A program made the position numbers and the translations under genes. This document shows, in pieces, positions 51,170 to 61,298 of a stretch of DNA of 64,000 bases (positions are counted from its first letter, which is position 1; each line of letters opens with the position of its first letter). The stretch lies in assembly GCF_001718415.1 (NCBI RefSeq), contig NZ_CP013378.1, forward strand, positions 2,232,001-2,296,000, written 5' to 3'. This DNA comes from Burkholderia pseudomultivorans (lineage in GTDB: Bacteria > Pseudomonadota > Gammaproteobacteria > Burkholderiales > Burkholderiaceae). The notes beneath the pieces are model-generated. The model was not told the origin of the DNA, did no database searches, and worked only from the letters and a program-made list of their open reading frames with translations.

Positions 51170-52393
51170 TTACTGCGGCGCGGTCTGCATGGTTGCGTCG
51201 GTGGCCGGCGGGTTCAGCGCGCCGCTCGCTTCCATTTGCGCCTTCACGGCTTCGCCGAGCTGGTACACGGCGAGCGCATAGAAGAAGCTGCGGTTGTAGC
51301 GCGTCAGCACGTAGAAATTCTTGAGGCCGAGCATGTATTCCGTCGCGCGTCCCGGCGACGGCAGGTCGACCACGGTGACGGGCGTACCGGCTTCGGTCGT
51401 GATATTGACCGTCGGCTCGTTCAGCGTCATGCCGGCGCGCAGCAACTGCGACAGCGCCCAGTGCGGCTCGGGCTGACCGTCGGCGGCGGCCTGTGCGATG
51501 CCGAGGCTGCCCGTGTCGGGCGTGATCTGCCAGACCACCGGGCGGTCGGTTTCCCAGCCGTGCTGCTTCAGGTAGTTCGCGACGCTGCCGATCGCATCGG
51601 CAGGACTGCTGCGCAGATCGACATGGCCCGTGCCGTCGTAGTCGACCGCGTATTCGCGGATGCTGCTCGGCAGGAACTGCGGGATGCCGATCGCGCCCGT
51701 GTACGAGCCGAGCACGCTGGTCGGGTCGAGCTGGTTGTCGCGCGTCCACACGAGGAAGTCCTCGAGGTTCTTGCGGAACGTCGCCTGGCGGCTGTCGCGG
51801 TTCGGTGTGTCCGGATAGTCGAACGTGAGCGTCGTCAGCGCGTCGAGCACGCGGAAGTTGCCCATGTAGCGGCCGTAGATCGTCTCGACGCCGATGATGC
51901 CGACGATCACCTCGGGCGGCACGCCGAATTCCTCGGACGCACGCTGCAGGGTCGCCTGGTTCGCCTTCCAGAATTTCACGCCGGCGTTGATGCGGATCGG
52001 CTCGATGAAGCGCGAGCGATAGACGCGCCAGTTCTTCACCGACGGCGTCGGTGCCGGTCGCACCAGCTTGACGGCCGTCGCCGAATAGCTGACGCGCGCG
52101 AACAGCGCATGCAGACTCGCGGCATCGAAGCCGTTGCGGCTCACCATTTCGTCGATGAACGCGTCGACCTGCGGATTGCTCGCGTAACGCTGCGGGACGA
52201 TTTCCTCTTCGAAGGTCTGGCCTTGCTGCACCGGCTGCTGCGGCTGCGATTGCGCGACGAGCGTGCCGGCGGGTTTCGTCTGCGCAATCGCCGGCGCGGC
52301 GGCCAGCGTGGCGACGGCGGCGGCAACGGCGGCAAGCGGAACGCGAACGCGGAGCAGCGCGGAGAAAAGGGCGGCAGGCTTGCTGAAATTCAT
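51170..52393 (-). CDS. mltB: Membrane-bound lytic murein transglycosylase B
   Basis: A 407-residue periplasmic SLT-fold (GH103) lytic transglycosylase cleaving the MurNAc-GlcNAc bond. Signal peptide (ATLAAAPAIAQ) and a Gln/Pro linker are followed by the domain with catalytic Glu in IIGVETIYGRYMGNF, AIGIPQFLPSSIREYAVDYDG and a C-terminal NRSFFYALAVYQLGEA. There is no lipobox Cys, so despite the name it looks soluble or signal-anchored. Confidence 0.93.
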   Translation of the reverse strand: MNFSKPAALFSALLRVRVPLAAVAAAVATLAAAPAIAQTKPAGTLVAQSQPQQPVQQGQTFEEEIVPQRYASNPQVDAFIDEMVSRNGFDAASLHALFARVSYSATAVKLVRPAPTPSVKNWRVYRSRFIEPIRINAGVKFWKANQATLQRASEEFGVPPEVIVGIIGVETIYGRYMGNFRVLDALTTLTFDYPDTPNRDSRQATFRKNLEDFLVWTRDNQLDPTSVLGSYTGAIGIPQFLPSSIREYAVDYDGTGHVDLRSSPADAIGSVANYLKQHGWETDRPVVWQITPDTGSLGIAQAAADGQPEPHWALSQLLRAGMTLNEPTVNITTEAGTPVTVVDLPSPGRATEYMLGLKNFYVLTRYNRSFFYALAVYQLGEAVKAQMEASGALNPPATDATMQTAPQ

Positions 52394-52552
52394 GTCGAAG
52401 CGCTCTGGCAGGGCGATTGGGTTCGGCGCAGTATACCCGACGCATCCGGCCCTTCGGGGCGAAGCGGGCGTCCGATGTGGTAAGTTAGCGGCGAATTCGC
52501 GGCAGACGATGGACATCATTGATGGAGACCTGCGGCGCATCGTGCGTCGCGG

Positions 52553-53488
52553 ATGACACAGCTTATGGCAACCGCCTTCTATACGCACCCCGACTGCATG
52601 CTGCACGAGATGGGGGAATGGCATCCGGAGTGTCCGGCCCGGCTGTCGGCGATCCAGGACCAGCTGATCGCGAGCCGCATCGACGACCTGATCGTGCACG
52701 AGACCGCGCCGTTCGCGAGCGAGGTCGCGCTCGGCCGCGTGCATACGCAGGCGCACATCGACTATCTGCGCGGCATGACGCCCGTCGACGGCTACGTCGA
52801 GATCGACCCCGACACGCTGATGAACCGCGACACGTGGCGCGCGGCGCTGCGCGCGGCCGGCGCGGCGGTCGCGGCGACCGATGCGGTGATCGAAGGTCGC
52901 TACGCGAATGCGTTCTGCAGCGTGCGGCCGCCCGGCCATCATGCGGAACCGGCGCGCGCGATGGGCTTCTGCTTCTTCAACAACGTCGCGGTTGCGGCGC
53001 GGCATGCGCTCGACGTGCACGGCCTCGAGCGCGTCGCGATCATCGATTTCGACGTGCATCACGGCAACGGCACCGAGGCCGCATTCGCGAACGACGAGCG
53101 CGTGCTGATGTGCAGCTTCTTCCAGCATCCGCTGTATCCGTTCTCGGGCGCCGATCACCAGGCGCCGAACATGGTCAATCTGCCGATGCCTGCGCGCAGC
53201 AACGGCATGGCGATTCGCGAAGCGGTCGACATGTTCTGGCTGCCGCGCCTCGACGCTTTCAAGCCGCAGATGCTGTTCGTGTCGGCCGGCTTCGACGCGC
53301 ATCGCGAGGACGATATCGGCAACCTCGGTCTCGTCGAGGCCGATTTCGAGTGGCTGACCGCGCAGATCGTCGACGTCGCGCGCCGTCATGCGCAGGGGCG
53401 CATCGTGAGCTGCCTCGAAGGCGGCTACAACCTGTCGGCGCTCGGGCGCAGCGTCGTCGCGCACCTGCGCGTGCTGGCCGGCATCTGA
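52553..53488 (+). CDS. Histone deacetylase family protein (acetylpolyamine amidohydrolase-like)
   Basis: A 311-residue zinc amidohydrolase of the arginase/HDAC fold. The double-His RPPGHHAEP, zinc ligands in IDFDVHHGNGT, the second Asp in SAGFDAHREDD and the transition-state Tyr in LEGGYNL are intact. In bacteria this class (HDAC class II/APAH) removes acetyl from polyamines or other small acyl-amines; lysine deacetylation is possible. Start is ATG 52553; ATG 52565 is equally plausible. Confidence 0.9.
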   Translation: MTQLMATAFYTHPDCMLHEMGEWHPECPARLSAIQDQLIASRIDDLIVHETAPFASEVALGRVHTQAHIDYLRGMTPVDGYVEIDPDTLMNRDTWRAALRAAGAAVAATDAVIEGRYANAFCSVRPPGHHAEPARAMGFCFFNNVAVAARHALDVHGLERVAIIDFDVHHGNGTEAAFANDERVLMCSFFQHPLYPFSGADHQAPNMVNLPMPARSNGMAIREAVDMFWLPRLDAFKPQMLFVSAGFDAHREDDIGNLGLVEADFEWLTAQIVDVARRHAQGRIVSCLEGGYNLSALGRSVVAHLRVLAGI

Positions 53489-53525
53489 CCGGGCCGCGAC
53501 CGCCGCGCCGCTCAGCGTCCCGAGC

Positions 53526-54434
53526 TCAGTGGGCCGGTGCGTGCGCGTGAAGCCACGCGATCAGCGCATCGATCACGCGGTCGCGCTCGAGATCGTTCAT
53601 CGTTTCGTGGAAACCGCCTTCGTATAGCGTCAGCGTGCGGTCTGGCGAACCGACACCCGCGCCGAACGCGCGGCTGCCGTCGGGCTCGGTCAGCTTGTCC
53701 TCGGTGCCGTGATAGACGAGCACCGGCACGCGCAGCGTGTCGCGGCCGCGCTCGATGCGCGCCATCGCGTCGAGAATTTCCGCGCCGGTGCGCGCGGGCA
53801 CCGCGCCGTGATGCACGAGCGGATCGGCGCGATTGGCCGCGACGACGGCCGGATCGCGCGACAGCAGCGCCGCGTCGATCCTGATCGCGGGGAAGGTCGG
53901 CCACACGCGGCTGATGAAGCGGCTCAGCGCAAGCATCCAGCGCGGCACGTCGCGCCCCGGCGCGAGCGCGGGGCTCGAAAGCACGAGGCCCGCGAACGCG
54001 TGGCCGCGGGCCGGCGCGCGTTCGATCGCGTACAGCGCCGCGATCGCACCGCCCATGCTGTGCCCCATCAGGAACAGCGGCGTATTGTCGCGTGCCGCTT
54101 CGGCGACGAGCGCGTCGGCGTCGTCGAGATAGCCGTCGAAGCGCTCGACCCAGGCCCGCTTGCCGGGCGACTGACCGTGCCCGCGCAGGTCGACGGCGAG
54201 CACGGCGATGCCGGCCGCGTTCAGCCGGGCCGCCAGCGCCGCATAGCGCCCCGCATGCTCGGCGAGGCCGTGCACCAGCGCGACCGTCGCGCGCGGCGTG
54301 CTCGCGCCGTCGCCGGCCGGCCAGCGGTACGACGCCAGTTCCAGCCCGTCCGCGGTGCGCAGCCGGCCCATGTGCGGCGCCCGCATCGTCGGTGCGTGGG
54401 CGGGCGTGGCGGCCGGTGTAGTCGTGGCGGTCAT
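53526..54434 (-). CDS. Alpha/beta hydrolase, monoacylglycerol lipase-like
   Basis: A 302-residue alpha/beta hydrolase: oxyanion strand VALVHGLAEHAGRY, nucleophile Ser in GHSMGGAIA, acid Asp in HGTEDKL and catalytic His in EGGFHETMND. These are the hallmarks of the monoacylglycerol lipase/lysophospholipase group (Hydrolase_4). I start at ATG 54434; an ATG at 54461 adds nine residues. Single gene, convergent with the HDAC-like gene with 37 bp between. Substrate unknown. Confidence 0.88.
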   Translation of the reverse strand: MTATTTPAATPAHAPTMRAPHMGRLRTADGLELASYRWPAGDGASTPRATVALVHGLAEHAGRYAALAARLNAAGIAVLAVDLRGHGQSPGKRAWVERFDGYLDDADALVAEAARDNTPLFLMGHSMGGAIAALYAIERAPARGHAFAGLVLSSPALAPGRDVPRWMLALSRFISRVWPTFPAIRIDAALLSRDPAVVAANRADPLVHHGAVPARTGAEILDAMARIERGRDTLRVPVLVYHGTEDKLTEPDGSRAFGAGVGSPDRTLTLYEGGFHETMNDLERDRVIDALIAWLHAHAPAH

Positions 54435-54601
54435 CCTGGCGTGTCCCCTGTTGGTGTGCATGTGTTCCGGATCATAGTCGGTGGGCCCGGGCGGCGCGCC
54501 CGCGGCGCTCCTCTAATATCGTCCGGTTATGAAAAGATCGAAATCGATTATTAAGGGGAATGAGGCGTTTGCGGTAAAATCGGCGGCTATTCCAGATGCA
54601 T

Positions 54602-54646
54602 CGGTGGCCGACTGGCGGGCCTCGCCAGCCGGCCGCCGTTTTGTTT
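54602..54646 (+). promoter_or_regulatory. Terminator-like hairpin directly before metN (candidate attenuator)
   Basis: A 16-bp stem (54602-54617 / 54623-54638) with one A:C mismatch, one G-U pair and a 5-base loop is followed by TTTTGTTT, ending two bases before metN ATG. It has the form of an intrinsic terminator and occupies the place of the Shine-Dalgarno. No plus-strand gene lies upstream that it could serve. A -10-like TAAAAT lies near 54577. Upstream CGGCGG (near 54585) could pair with CCGCCG in the right arm and disrupt it. Confidence 0.5.
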
Positions 54647-54648
54647 AC

Positions 54649-55683
54649 ATGATCGAATTACGCAATCTGTCGCAGCGCTTCCCTGGCCCGAACGGCTGGG
54701 TCGACGCGTTGCACAACGTCAACCTGACGATCCCGCAGGGCGAGGTGTTCGGCATCATCGGCCGAAGCGGCGCCGGCAAGAGCACGCTCGTGCGCACCAT
54801 CAACCTGCTCACGCGGCCGAGCGAAGGCAATGTCGTGGTCGGTGGCCGTGACCTCACGCTGCTGCCGGCCGGTGCGCTGCGCGAAGCGCGCCGCGAGATC
54901 GGCATGATCTTCCAGCACTTCAACCTGCTGTCGTCGCGCACCGTGTTCGACAACGTCGCGCTGCCGCTCGAACTGGCCGGCGCGAGCCGCGCGGACATCG
55001 AGGCCGCGGTGCTGCCGCTGCTCGACCTCGTCGGGCTGTCCGCGCAGAAAGACCGCTACCCGGCGCAGATCAGCGGCGGGCAGAAGCAGCGCGTCGGCAT
55101 TGCGCGCGCGCTCGCGAGCCAGCCGAAGGTGCTGCTGTCGGACGAAGCCACGTCCGCGCTCGACCCCGAGACGACGCGTTCGATCCTCGACCTGCTGAAG
55201 CGCATCAACCGCGAGCTGGGCCTGACGATCGTGCTGATCACGCACCAGATGGAAGTGATCAAGCAGGTCTGCGACCGCGTCGCGGTGCTCGACGCGGGAC
55301 GCGTGGTCGAAGAGGGCCGCGTGATCGACGTGTTCCTGCAGCCGCACCACGAAGTGACGCGCGCGCTGATCGGCGACGTGATCGCGCAGGAACTGCCGCC
55401 CGCGCTGAAGGCGCGCGTCGCCGAGCGGCTGAAGACGGGCAGCGGCCACCTGCTGCGGCTCGCGTTTACGGGCTCGGGCGTCGACCAGCCGATCCTGTCG
55501 GAGACGATTCGCCGCTACGAACTCGATTTCAATATCCTGCACGGCCAGATCGACGAGATCCAGGGGCAGGCGTTCGGCTCGCTCGCGGTGCTCGCCGGCG
55601 GCGAGCCGGGCAAGGTCGGACAGGCGCTCGCGTTCCTGCGCGAGCAAGGTGTGGTGGTCGAGGAGCTTTCGTATGTTGAGTGA
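54649..55683 (+). CDS. metN: D-/L-methionine ABC transporter ATP-binding protein
   Basis: A 344-residue ATPase of the MetNIQ importer. Walker [10 protein letters not shown] (38-46), signature [14 protein letters not shown], Walker B with [10 protein letters not shown], and a C-terminal NIL (ACT-like) domain from about 265 that senses methionine and causes trans-inhibition. I start at [11 protein letters not shown], giving the standard length; a longer frame from 54529 would run through the leader hairpin. No clear ribosome site. Stop overlaps metI by 11 bases. Confidence 0.95.
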   Translation: MIELRNLSQRFPGPNGWVDALHNVNLTIPQGEVFGIIGRSGAGKSTLVRTINLLTRPSEGNVVVGGRDLTLLPAGALREARREIGMIFQHFNLLSSRTVFDNVALPLELAGASRADIEAAVLPLLDLVGLSAQKDRYPAQISGGQKQRVGIARALASQPKVLLSDEATSALDPETTRSILDLLKRINRELGLTIVLITHQMEVIKQVCDRVAVLDAGRVVEEGRVIDVFLQPHHEVTRALIGDVIAQELPPALKARVAERLKTGSGHLLRLAFTGSGVDQPILSETIRRYELDFNILHGQIDEIQGQAFGSLAVLAGGEPGKVGQALAFLREQGVVVEELSYVE

Positions 55684-56326
55684 GATGTTCGATATGTTCG
55701 TGCAGTCGTTCTGGGAGACGCTGATCATGGTCGGCATCTCCGGGGCGGTCGGCGCGCTCGTCGGGCTGCCGCTCGGCGTGCTGCTCTATCTGACCGACCG
55801 GCAGGGCGTGCTGCAGAACCTCGCCGTCAATCGCGTACTCGGCGGTATCGTGAACGCGGTGCGCTCGACGCCGTTCATCATCCTGCTGGTTGCGGTGATT
55901 CCGTTTACGCGGCTCGTCACGGGCTCGTCGATCGGCACCGCCGCCGCGGTCGTGCCGTTGACGCTCGCGGCCGCGCCGTTCATCGCGCGGCTCGTCGAGA
56001 CGGCGCTGCGCGAAGTCGATCGCGGGCTGATCGAAGCCGCGCAGTCGATGGGCGCGACGACCTCGCAGATCGTCTTCAAGGTGCTGCTGCCCGAATCGCT
56101 GCCGGGCATCGTCGCGGGGCTGACGATCACGTTCGTGTCGCTGGTCGGCTATTCGGCGATGGCGGGCGCGATCGGCGGCGGCGGCCTCGGCGATCTCGGG
56201 ATCCGCTACGGCTACCAGCGCTATCTGCCGGAAGTGATGTGGACGGTGGTCGCGATCCTGATCGTGTTCGTGCAGATCGTGCAGTCGTTCGGCGACTGGC
56301 TGGTTCGCCGGCTGAGCCACAAGTAA
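55673..56326 (+). CDS. metI: Methionine ABC transporter permease
   Basis: A 217-residue inner-membrane permease with five predicted helices. The EAA loop that contacts MetN is visible in [28 protein letters not shown]. It starts inside the metN 3' end (11-base overlap), so translation is coupled. Confidence 0.95.
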   Translation: MLSEMFDMFVQSFWETLIMVGISGAVGALVGLPLGVLLYLTDRQGVLQNLAVNRVLGGIVNAVRSTPFIILLVAVIPFTRLVTGSSIGTAAAVVPLTLAAAPFIARLVETALREVDRGLIEAAQSMGATTSQIVFKVLLPESLPGIVAGLTITFVSLVGYSAMAGAIGGGGLGDLGIRYGYQRYLPEVMWTVVAILIVFVQIVQSFGDWLVRRLSHK

Positions 56327-56353
56327 AAAGACCTTCATTCGTCGGGGGAGACG

Positions 56354-57151
56354 ATGCAACGACGCTTCATGCTGAAATTCGCGGCGGTGCTTGGCGCGGC
56401 CGCGCTGTTCGCGGGTGCGCACGCCGCGCAGGCCGAAACCATCAAGGTGGGCGTGACGGGCGGCCCGCACGCGCAGATCATGGAAGCGGTGAAGAAGGTC
56501 GCCGCGAAGAGCGGGCTCGACATCCGCATCGTCGAATTCTCCGACTACGTGCAGCCGAACGCCGCGCTCGCGTCCGGCGATCTCGACGCGAACAGCTACC
56601 AGCACGATCCGTATCTGCAGGCGCAGGTAAAGGATCGCGGCTACAAGCTGATCAAGGTCGCCGAGACCGTGACGTTCCCGATGGGCATTTATTCGAAGCG
56701 CGTGAAATCGCTGGCCGAACTGAAGCCCGGCGCGCGCGTCGCGATTCCGAACGATCCGACCAACGGCGGCCGCGCGCTGCTGTTGCTGCAGAAACAGGGC
56801 GTGCTGAAGCTGCGTGCGGATGCCGGGCTGAAGGCGACGCCGATCGATATCGTCGACAATCCGCGCAAGCTGAAGATCGTCGAACTCGATGCGGCGCAAA
56901 TCCCGCGCTCGCTCGGCGACGTCGACGCGGCCGCGATCAACACGAACTACGCGATGGAAGCGGGGTTGAAACCGAAGCAGGACGCGATCGCGATCGAGGG
57001 TCCGAACGGGCCGTACGCCAACATCATCGCGATCCGCGAAGCCGACCGCGCCAAGCCGTGGGTCGCGAAGCTCGTGGCGGCCTATCATTCCCCGGAAGTG
57101 AAGCAGTTCATCGACGGGAAATTCGGCGGCGCGGTCATCGCTGCCTGGTAA
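56354..57151 (+). CDS. metQ: Methionine-binding protein (NLPA family)
   Basis: A 265-residue solute-binding protein of the MetNIQ importer. ETIKVGVTGGPHAQIMEAV begins the mature NLPA domain, followed by FSDYVQPNAAL, ANSYQHDPYLQ and GARVAIPNDPTNGGRAL. The signal (AAALFAGAHAAQA-E) lacks a lipobox Cys, unlike E. coli MetQ, so it appears to be a soluble periplasmic protein. A terminator follows. Confidence 0.93.
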   Translation: MQRRFMLKFAAVLGAAALFAGAHAAQAETIKVGVTGGPHAQIMEAVKKVAAKSGLDIRIVEFSDYVQPNAALASGDLDANSYQHDPYLQAQVKDRGYKLIKVAETVTFPMGIYSKRVKSLAELKPGARVAIPNDPTNGGRALLLLQKQGVLKLRADAGLKATPIDIVDNPRKLKIVELDAAQIPRSLGDVDAAAINTNYAMEAGLKPKQDAIAIEGPNGPYANIIAIREADRAKPWVAKLVAAYHSPEVKQFIDGKFGGAVIAAW

Positions 57152-57196
57152 CCCGCAATCTCCGGTACGCCCGATGGTGATTAGAGTCGATGATCG

Positions 57197-57225
57197 AAAA
57201 CCCGGGCTTTGCGTCCGGGTTTTTT
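57197..57225 (+). terminator. Intrinsic terminator of metNIQ
   Basis: AAAACCCGG (57197-57205) / CCGGGTTTT (57215-57223), then further T. Confidence 0.9.
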
Positions 57226-57380
57226 CTCTTTTAAAATAGAACGACCGTTCGCTATTGCTGACGCGCTGCAAAAAGGCGCTATCCTCGATAGCCGCGAAGG
57301 ATTGGTCCGCTGGGCCGCGCAGTCACGAGGCCTCGCTATAGAATGGCCTCTGGTCGTATTCGTAACTTTGGAGCGTGTGC

Positions 57381-58130
57381 ATGAAAATCCTGGTGCCAGT
57401 GAAAAGAGTGGTCGATTACAACGTGAAGGTCCGCGTGAAGTCGGACAACACGGGCGTCGATATCGCGAACGTGAAGATGTCGATGAACCCGTTCGACGAA
57501 ATCGCCGTTGAAGAAGCGGTGCGCCTGAAGGAAGCGGGCGTCGCGACCGAAGTGGTGGCCGTGTCGGTTGGCGTCGCGCAAGCGCAGGAAACGCTGCGCA
57601 CGGCGCTGGCGATCGGTGCGGATCGCGCGATCCTCGTCGAGTCGAACGACGGCGTCGAGCCGCTGGCTGTGGCGAAGATCCTGAAGGCGCTGGTCGACAA
57701 GGAGCAGCCGCAGCTCGTGATCCTCGGCAAGCAGGCGATCGACGACGATTCGAACCAGACCGGCCAGATGCTCGCCGCGCTGGCAGGCCTGCCGCAGGCG
57801 ACGTTCGCCTCGAAGGTGACGATCGCCGACGGCAAGGCGACGGTGGCACGTGAAGTCGACGGCGGCGCGGAAACGCTGTCGCTTCAACTGCCCGCAGTCG
57901 TCACCACCGACCTGCGCCTGAACGAGCCGCGCTACGTGACGCTGCCGAACATCATGAAGGCGAAGAAGAAGCCGCTGGAAACGGTGAAGCCCGAAGACCT
58001 CGGCGTGGACGTCGCGCCGCGTCTGAAGACGCTGAAGGTGGCCGAGCCGCCGAAGCGCGCGGCCGGCGTGAAGGTGCCGGACGTGAAGACGCTGGTCGAG
58101 AAGCTGAAGACCGAAGCCAAGGTGCTGTAA
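57381..58130 (+). CDS. etfB: Electron transfer flavoprotein subunit beta
   Basis: A 249-residue AMP-binding subunit of the ETF heterodimer, which carries electrons from acyl-CoA and other dehydrogenases to ETF:quinone oxidoreductase. [35 protein letters not shown] and the ETF-beta signature [25 protein letters not shown] region are clear. Ribosome site TTTGGAG. 15 bp separate it from etfA. A GAACG/CGTTC dyad (57239-57250) lies 130 bp upstream. Confidence 0.97.
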   Translation: MKILVPVKRVVDYNVKVRVKSDNTGVDIANVKMSMNPFDEIAVEEAVRLKEAGVATEVVAVSVGVAQAQETLRTALAIGADRAILVESNDGVEPLAVAKILKALVDKEQPQLVILGKQAIDDDSNQTGQMLAALAGLPQATFASKVTIADGKATVAREVDGGAETLSLQLPAVVTTDLRLNEPRYVTLPNIMKAKKKPLETVKPEDLGVDVAPRLKTLKVAEPPKRAAGVKVPDVKTLVEKLKTEAKVL

Positions 58131-58145
58131 AGGGAGCGGATAGAA

Positions 58146-59081
58146 ATGACGATTCTGGTAATTGCAGAACACGACAACGCGTCGATCAAGGCCGCGACGC
58201 TGAACACGGTGGCGGCGGCGCAGAAGATCGGCGGCGACATTCACGTGCTGGTCGCGGGTCACAACGCGCAGGGCGCAGCCGATGCGGCCGCGAAGATCGC
58301 CGGCGTGGCGAAGGTGCTGCTGGCCGACGCGCCGCAGCTCGAAGCGGGCCTCGCGGAAAACGTCGAAGCAACCGCGCTGAACATCGCGAAGGACTATTCG
58401 CACATCCTCGCGCCGGCAACCGCGTACGGTAAAAACATCGCGCCGCGTATCGCCGCGAAGCTCGACGTCGCGCAGATCTCCGACATTACGGCGGTCGATT
58501 CGGCCGACACGTTCGAGCGCCCGATCTACGCCGGCAACGCGATCGCGACGGTGCAGTCGAGCGACCCGATCAAGGTCATCACGGTGCGTGCGACGGGTTT
58601 CGATCCGGTCGCGGCCGAAGGCGGCAGCGCATCGGTCGAGAAGATCGAAGCCGCGGCAGACGCAGGCAAGTCGCAGTTCGTGAGCCGTGAGGTGACGAAG
58701 CTGGACCGTCCTGAACTCACCAGCGCGAGCATCATCGTGTCGGGCGGCCGCGGTCTGGGCAGCGGCGAGAACTACACGAAGGTGCTGGAGCCGCTGGCGG
58801 ACAAGCTGTCGGCCGCACTCGGCGCTTCGCGCGCGGCAGTGGACGCGGGCTACGTGCCGAACGACTATCAGGTAGGCCAGACCGGCAAGATCGTCGCACC
58901 GCAGCTGTACATCGCGGTCGGCATCTCGGGTGCGATCCAGCATTTGGCCGGCATGAAGGATTCGAAGGTGATCGTCGCGATCAACAAGGATCCCGAAGCA
59001 CCGATCTTTAGCGTGGCCGACTATGGCCTCGTCGGCGATCTGTTCACGCTCGTGCCGGAACTCGTGAGCGAACTCGGCTGA
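58146..59081 (+). CDS. etfA: Electron transfer flavoprotein subunit alpha
   Basis: A 311-residue FAD-binding subunit. N-terminal ETF domain ([19 protein letters not shown]), then the FAD domain with [57 protein letters not shown], of which the last is the ETF-alpha signature. Operon partner of etfB, closed by a terminator. Confidence 0.97.
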   Translation: MTILVIAEHDNASIKAATLNTVAAAQKIGGDIHVLVAGHNAQGAADAAAKIAGVAKVLLADAPQLEAGLAENVEATALNIAKDYSHILAPATAYGKNIAPRIAAKLDVAQISDITAVDSADTFERPIYAGNAIATVQSSDPIKVITVRATGFDPVAAEGGSASVEKIEAAADAGKSQFVSREVTKLDRPELTSASIIVSGGRGLGSGENYTKVLEPLADKLSAALGASRAAVDAGYVPNDYQVGQTGKIVAPQLYIAVGISGAIQHLAGMKDSKVIVAINKDPEAPIFSVADYGLVGDLFTLVPELVSELG

Positions 59082-59115
59082 GCGGCCTGACGCTGCAGCG
59101 GTAAGCACACGAAAC

Positions 59116-59143
59116 AAGGGGCGCGACGAGCGCCCCTTTTTTT
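59116..59143 (+). terminator. Intrinsic terminator of etfBA
   Basis: AAGGGGCGC (59116-59124) / GCGCCCCTT (59130-59138), then T to 59143. Confidence 0.93.
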
Positions 59144-59262
59144 GTGCCATCGGCATCGGCAGAAGACAAAAGAACGAGACGCGTCACGCGCGAGTGCGCC
59201 AGCGGCGCGCGTCGATGAAAACTTCGTTCCGCCGCCGATCGGCAGCAGGCAGGCCGCAAAAA

Positions 59263-59287
59263 CGAAAAAGCGCCCGCGAGGGCGCCT
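59263..59287 (-). terminator. Intrinsic terminator of dadA
   Basis: On the minus strand GGCGCCC (59286-59280) pairs with GGGCGCT (59275-59269) and runs into TTTTCG. Confidence 0.8.
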
Positions 59288-59328
59288 GGTTTGTCGCACC
59301 GACCGGCCCGCATGCGGGCCGTCGCGGC

Positions 59329-60615
59329 TTATGCGTAGGCCGGACGCGTCTGGCCCGCGACATCCTTCAGGTAGCGGTGCACCGACAGGTCGTCGGCCTG
59401 GATCGCCGGCTTCTTGCCCGAGATCAGATCCGCGAGCAGCTGGCCCGAACCGCACGACATCGTCCAGCCGAGCGTGCCGTGGCCGGTGTTCAGGAACAGG
59501 TTCGACACCGGCGTGCGGCCGACGATCGGCGTGCCGTCCGGCGTCATCGGGCGCAGGCCCGTCCAGAACGTCGCCTTCGACGTGTCGCCGCCGCCCGGGA
59601 ACAGGTCGTTCACGCACATTTCGAGCGTCTCGCGGCGTGCCGCGCGCAGGGTCTTGTCGAAGCCGACGATCTCCGCCATGCCGCCGACGCGGATCCGCTG
59701 ATCGAAGCGCGTGATCGCGATCTTGTAGGTCTCGTCGAGCACGGTCGACACCGGCGCGGCCGCCGCATCGACGATCGGCGCGGTGATCGAATAGCCCTTC
59801 AGCGGATAGACGGGGATCTTCATCAGGTTCGCGATGAAGTTCGTCGAGTACGAGCCGAGCGCGACGACGTACGCGTCAGCGCGCACCGTCTCGCTGCCGC
59901 ACTGCACGCCGGCGATCCTGCCGCCCGCGATTGCGAGTGCGTCGATCGGCGTGTTGTAGCGGAATTTCACGCCCAGCGATTCGGCGAGCGCGGCGAGGCG
60001 CGTCGTGAACAGCTGGCAGTCGCCCGTTTCGTCGCCCGGCAGGCGCAGGCCGCCCGTCAGCTTGTGCGACACGGCGGCGAGCGCCGGTTCGGCGTTCTTC
60101 AGCTCGGCCGGCGACAGCAGTTCGAACGGCACGTTCGCTTCCTGCAGCACGGCGATGTCCTTCGCCGCGCCGTCGAGCTGCTGCTGCGTGCGGAACAGTT
60201 GCAGCGTGCCGCCCGTGCGGCCTTCGTACTGGATGCCGGTGTCGGCGCGCAGCGCCTGCAGGCAGTCGCGGCTGTATTCGGCGAGACGGACCATGCGGCC
60301 CTTGTTCACGGCATAGCGCTCGGCCGTGCAGTTGCGCAGCATCTGCCACATCCACTGGAGCTGGAAGCGCGTGCCGTCGAGGCGGATCGCGAGCGGCGCA
60401 TGCTTTTCGAACATCCACTTGACGGCCTTGAGCGGCACGCCGGGCGCAGCCCACGGCGCCGCATAACCCGGCGAGATCTGGCCGGCGTTCGCGAAGCTCG
60501 TCTCGAGCGCCGGGCCGGCTTCCCGGTCGATCACCGTGACTTCATGACCGGCGCGTGCGAGGTAATACGCGCTCGCCACGCCCACCACACCGCTGCCCAG
60601 AATGACGACTCGCAT
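59329..60615 (-). CDS. dadA: D-amino acid dehydrogenase
   Basis: A 428-residue membrane-associated flavoprotein oxidising D-alanine and other D-amino acids to 2-oxo acids and passing electrons to quinone. FAD motif [21 protein letters not shown] (N-terminus; GSGVVG at 7-12), [20 protein letters not shown] typical of DadA small subunit, and C-terminal [16 protein letters not shown]. Divergent from an Lrp-type regulator, the classic dadA/dadR arrangement; the alanine racemase dadX is not adjacent. Confidence 0.96.
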   Translation of the reverse strand: MRVVILGSGVVGVASAYYLARAGHEVTVIDREAGPALETSFANAGQISPGYAAPWAAPGVPLKAVKWMFEKHAPLAIRLDGTRFQLQWMWQMLRNCTAERYAVNKGRMVRLAEYSRDCLQALRADTGIQYEGRTGGTLQLFRTQQQLDGAAKDIAVLQEANVPFELLSPAELKNAEPALAAVSHKLTGGLRLPGDETGDCQLFTTRLAALAESLGVKFRYNTPIDALAIAGGRIAGVQCGSETVRADAYVVALGSYSTNFIANLMKIPVYPLKGYSITAPIVDAAAAPVSTVLDETYKIAITRFDQRIRVGGMAEIVGFDKTLRAARRETLEMCVNDLFPGGGDTSKATFWTGLRPMTPDGTPIVGRTPVSNLFLNTGHGTLGWTMSCGSGQLLADLISGKKPAIQADDLSVHRYLKDVAGQTRPAYA

Positions 60616-60760
60616 AGCTGCTCCAGATGGAAGGAATCAGGTCGAGGCCGGGCGCACCTGCGTCTCCGTGTAACCTCTATCTGATCTAGTTTTTTGCGCT
60701 ATGGTATTGTCGAATGTGTAGGTTTTGTTATCGTATTTTTTAGGTTTTCAGCAGAAACAA

Positions 60761-61249
60761 ATGAGAACGCAACGTCAGCCCGTACGCACGCTCGACAAGC
60801 TCGACCGGCGCATCCTCAAGCTGCTCCAGAACGACGGCCGGATGGCGATGAAGGACCTCGCGGAACAGGTCGGACTGACTGTCACGCCGTGCATCGAGCG
60901 CGTGCGGCGGATGGAGCGCGACGGCGTGATCACCGGCTATCACGCGCGCGTCGATCCGGCCCAGCTCGGCGCGGCGCTGCTCGTGTTCGTCGAGATCACG
61001 CTTGGCCACAAGGGCGGCAACATGTTCGAGCAGTTCCGCCGCGAGGTGATGAAGATCGACGAGGTGCTGGAATGCCATCTCGTGTCGGGCGATTTCGACT
61101 ATCTGATCAAGGCGCGCATCGGCGAGATGGCCGACTACCGGAAGCTGCTCGGCGACATCCTGCTGCAGCTGCCCGGCGCCGTGCAGTCGAAGAGCTATGT
61201 GGTGATGGAGGAAATCAAGGAGACGCTGACGATCTCCGTCGGCGAATGA
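60761..61249 (+). CDS. Lrp/AsnC family transcriptional regulator
   Basis: A 162-residue regulator. N-terminal helix-turn-helix (LDKLDRRILKLLQNDGRMAMKDLAEQVGLTVTPCIERVRRM) and C-terminal RAM effector domain (LECHLVSGDFDYLIKARI). It is very close to E. coli Lrp in type and is divergent from dadA across a 145-bp AT-rich region, so it probably controls dadA in response to alanine or leucine. No gene symbol is given because lrp and dadR types are hard to separate. Confidence 0.94.
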   Translation: MRTQRQPVRTLDKLDRRILKLLQNDGRMAMKDLAEQVGLTVTPCIERVRRMERDGVITGYHARVDPAQLGAALLVFVEITLGHKGGNMFEQFRREVMKIDEVLECHLVSGDFDYLIKARIGEMADYRKLLGDILLQLPGAVQSKSYVVMEEIKETLTISVGE

Positions 61250-61298
61250 GCGCCTGACGGCGTACGCCGGGCCCCGCGTCGGACCCCTTATCCCGTGC

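Noticed and set aside
54529..54648. Upstream start for metN giving 384 residues
   Set aside because: Adds 40 residues through the leader hairpin; MetN proteins are about 343 residues and begin at the chosen MIELRNL.
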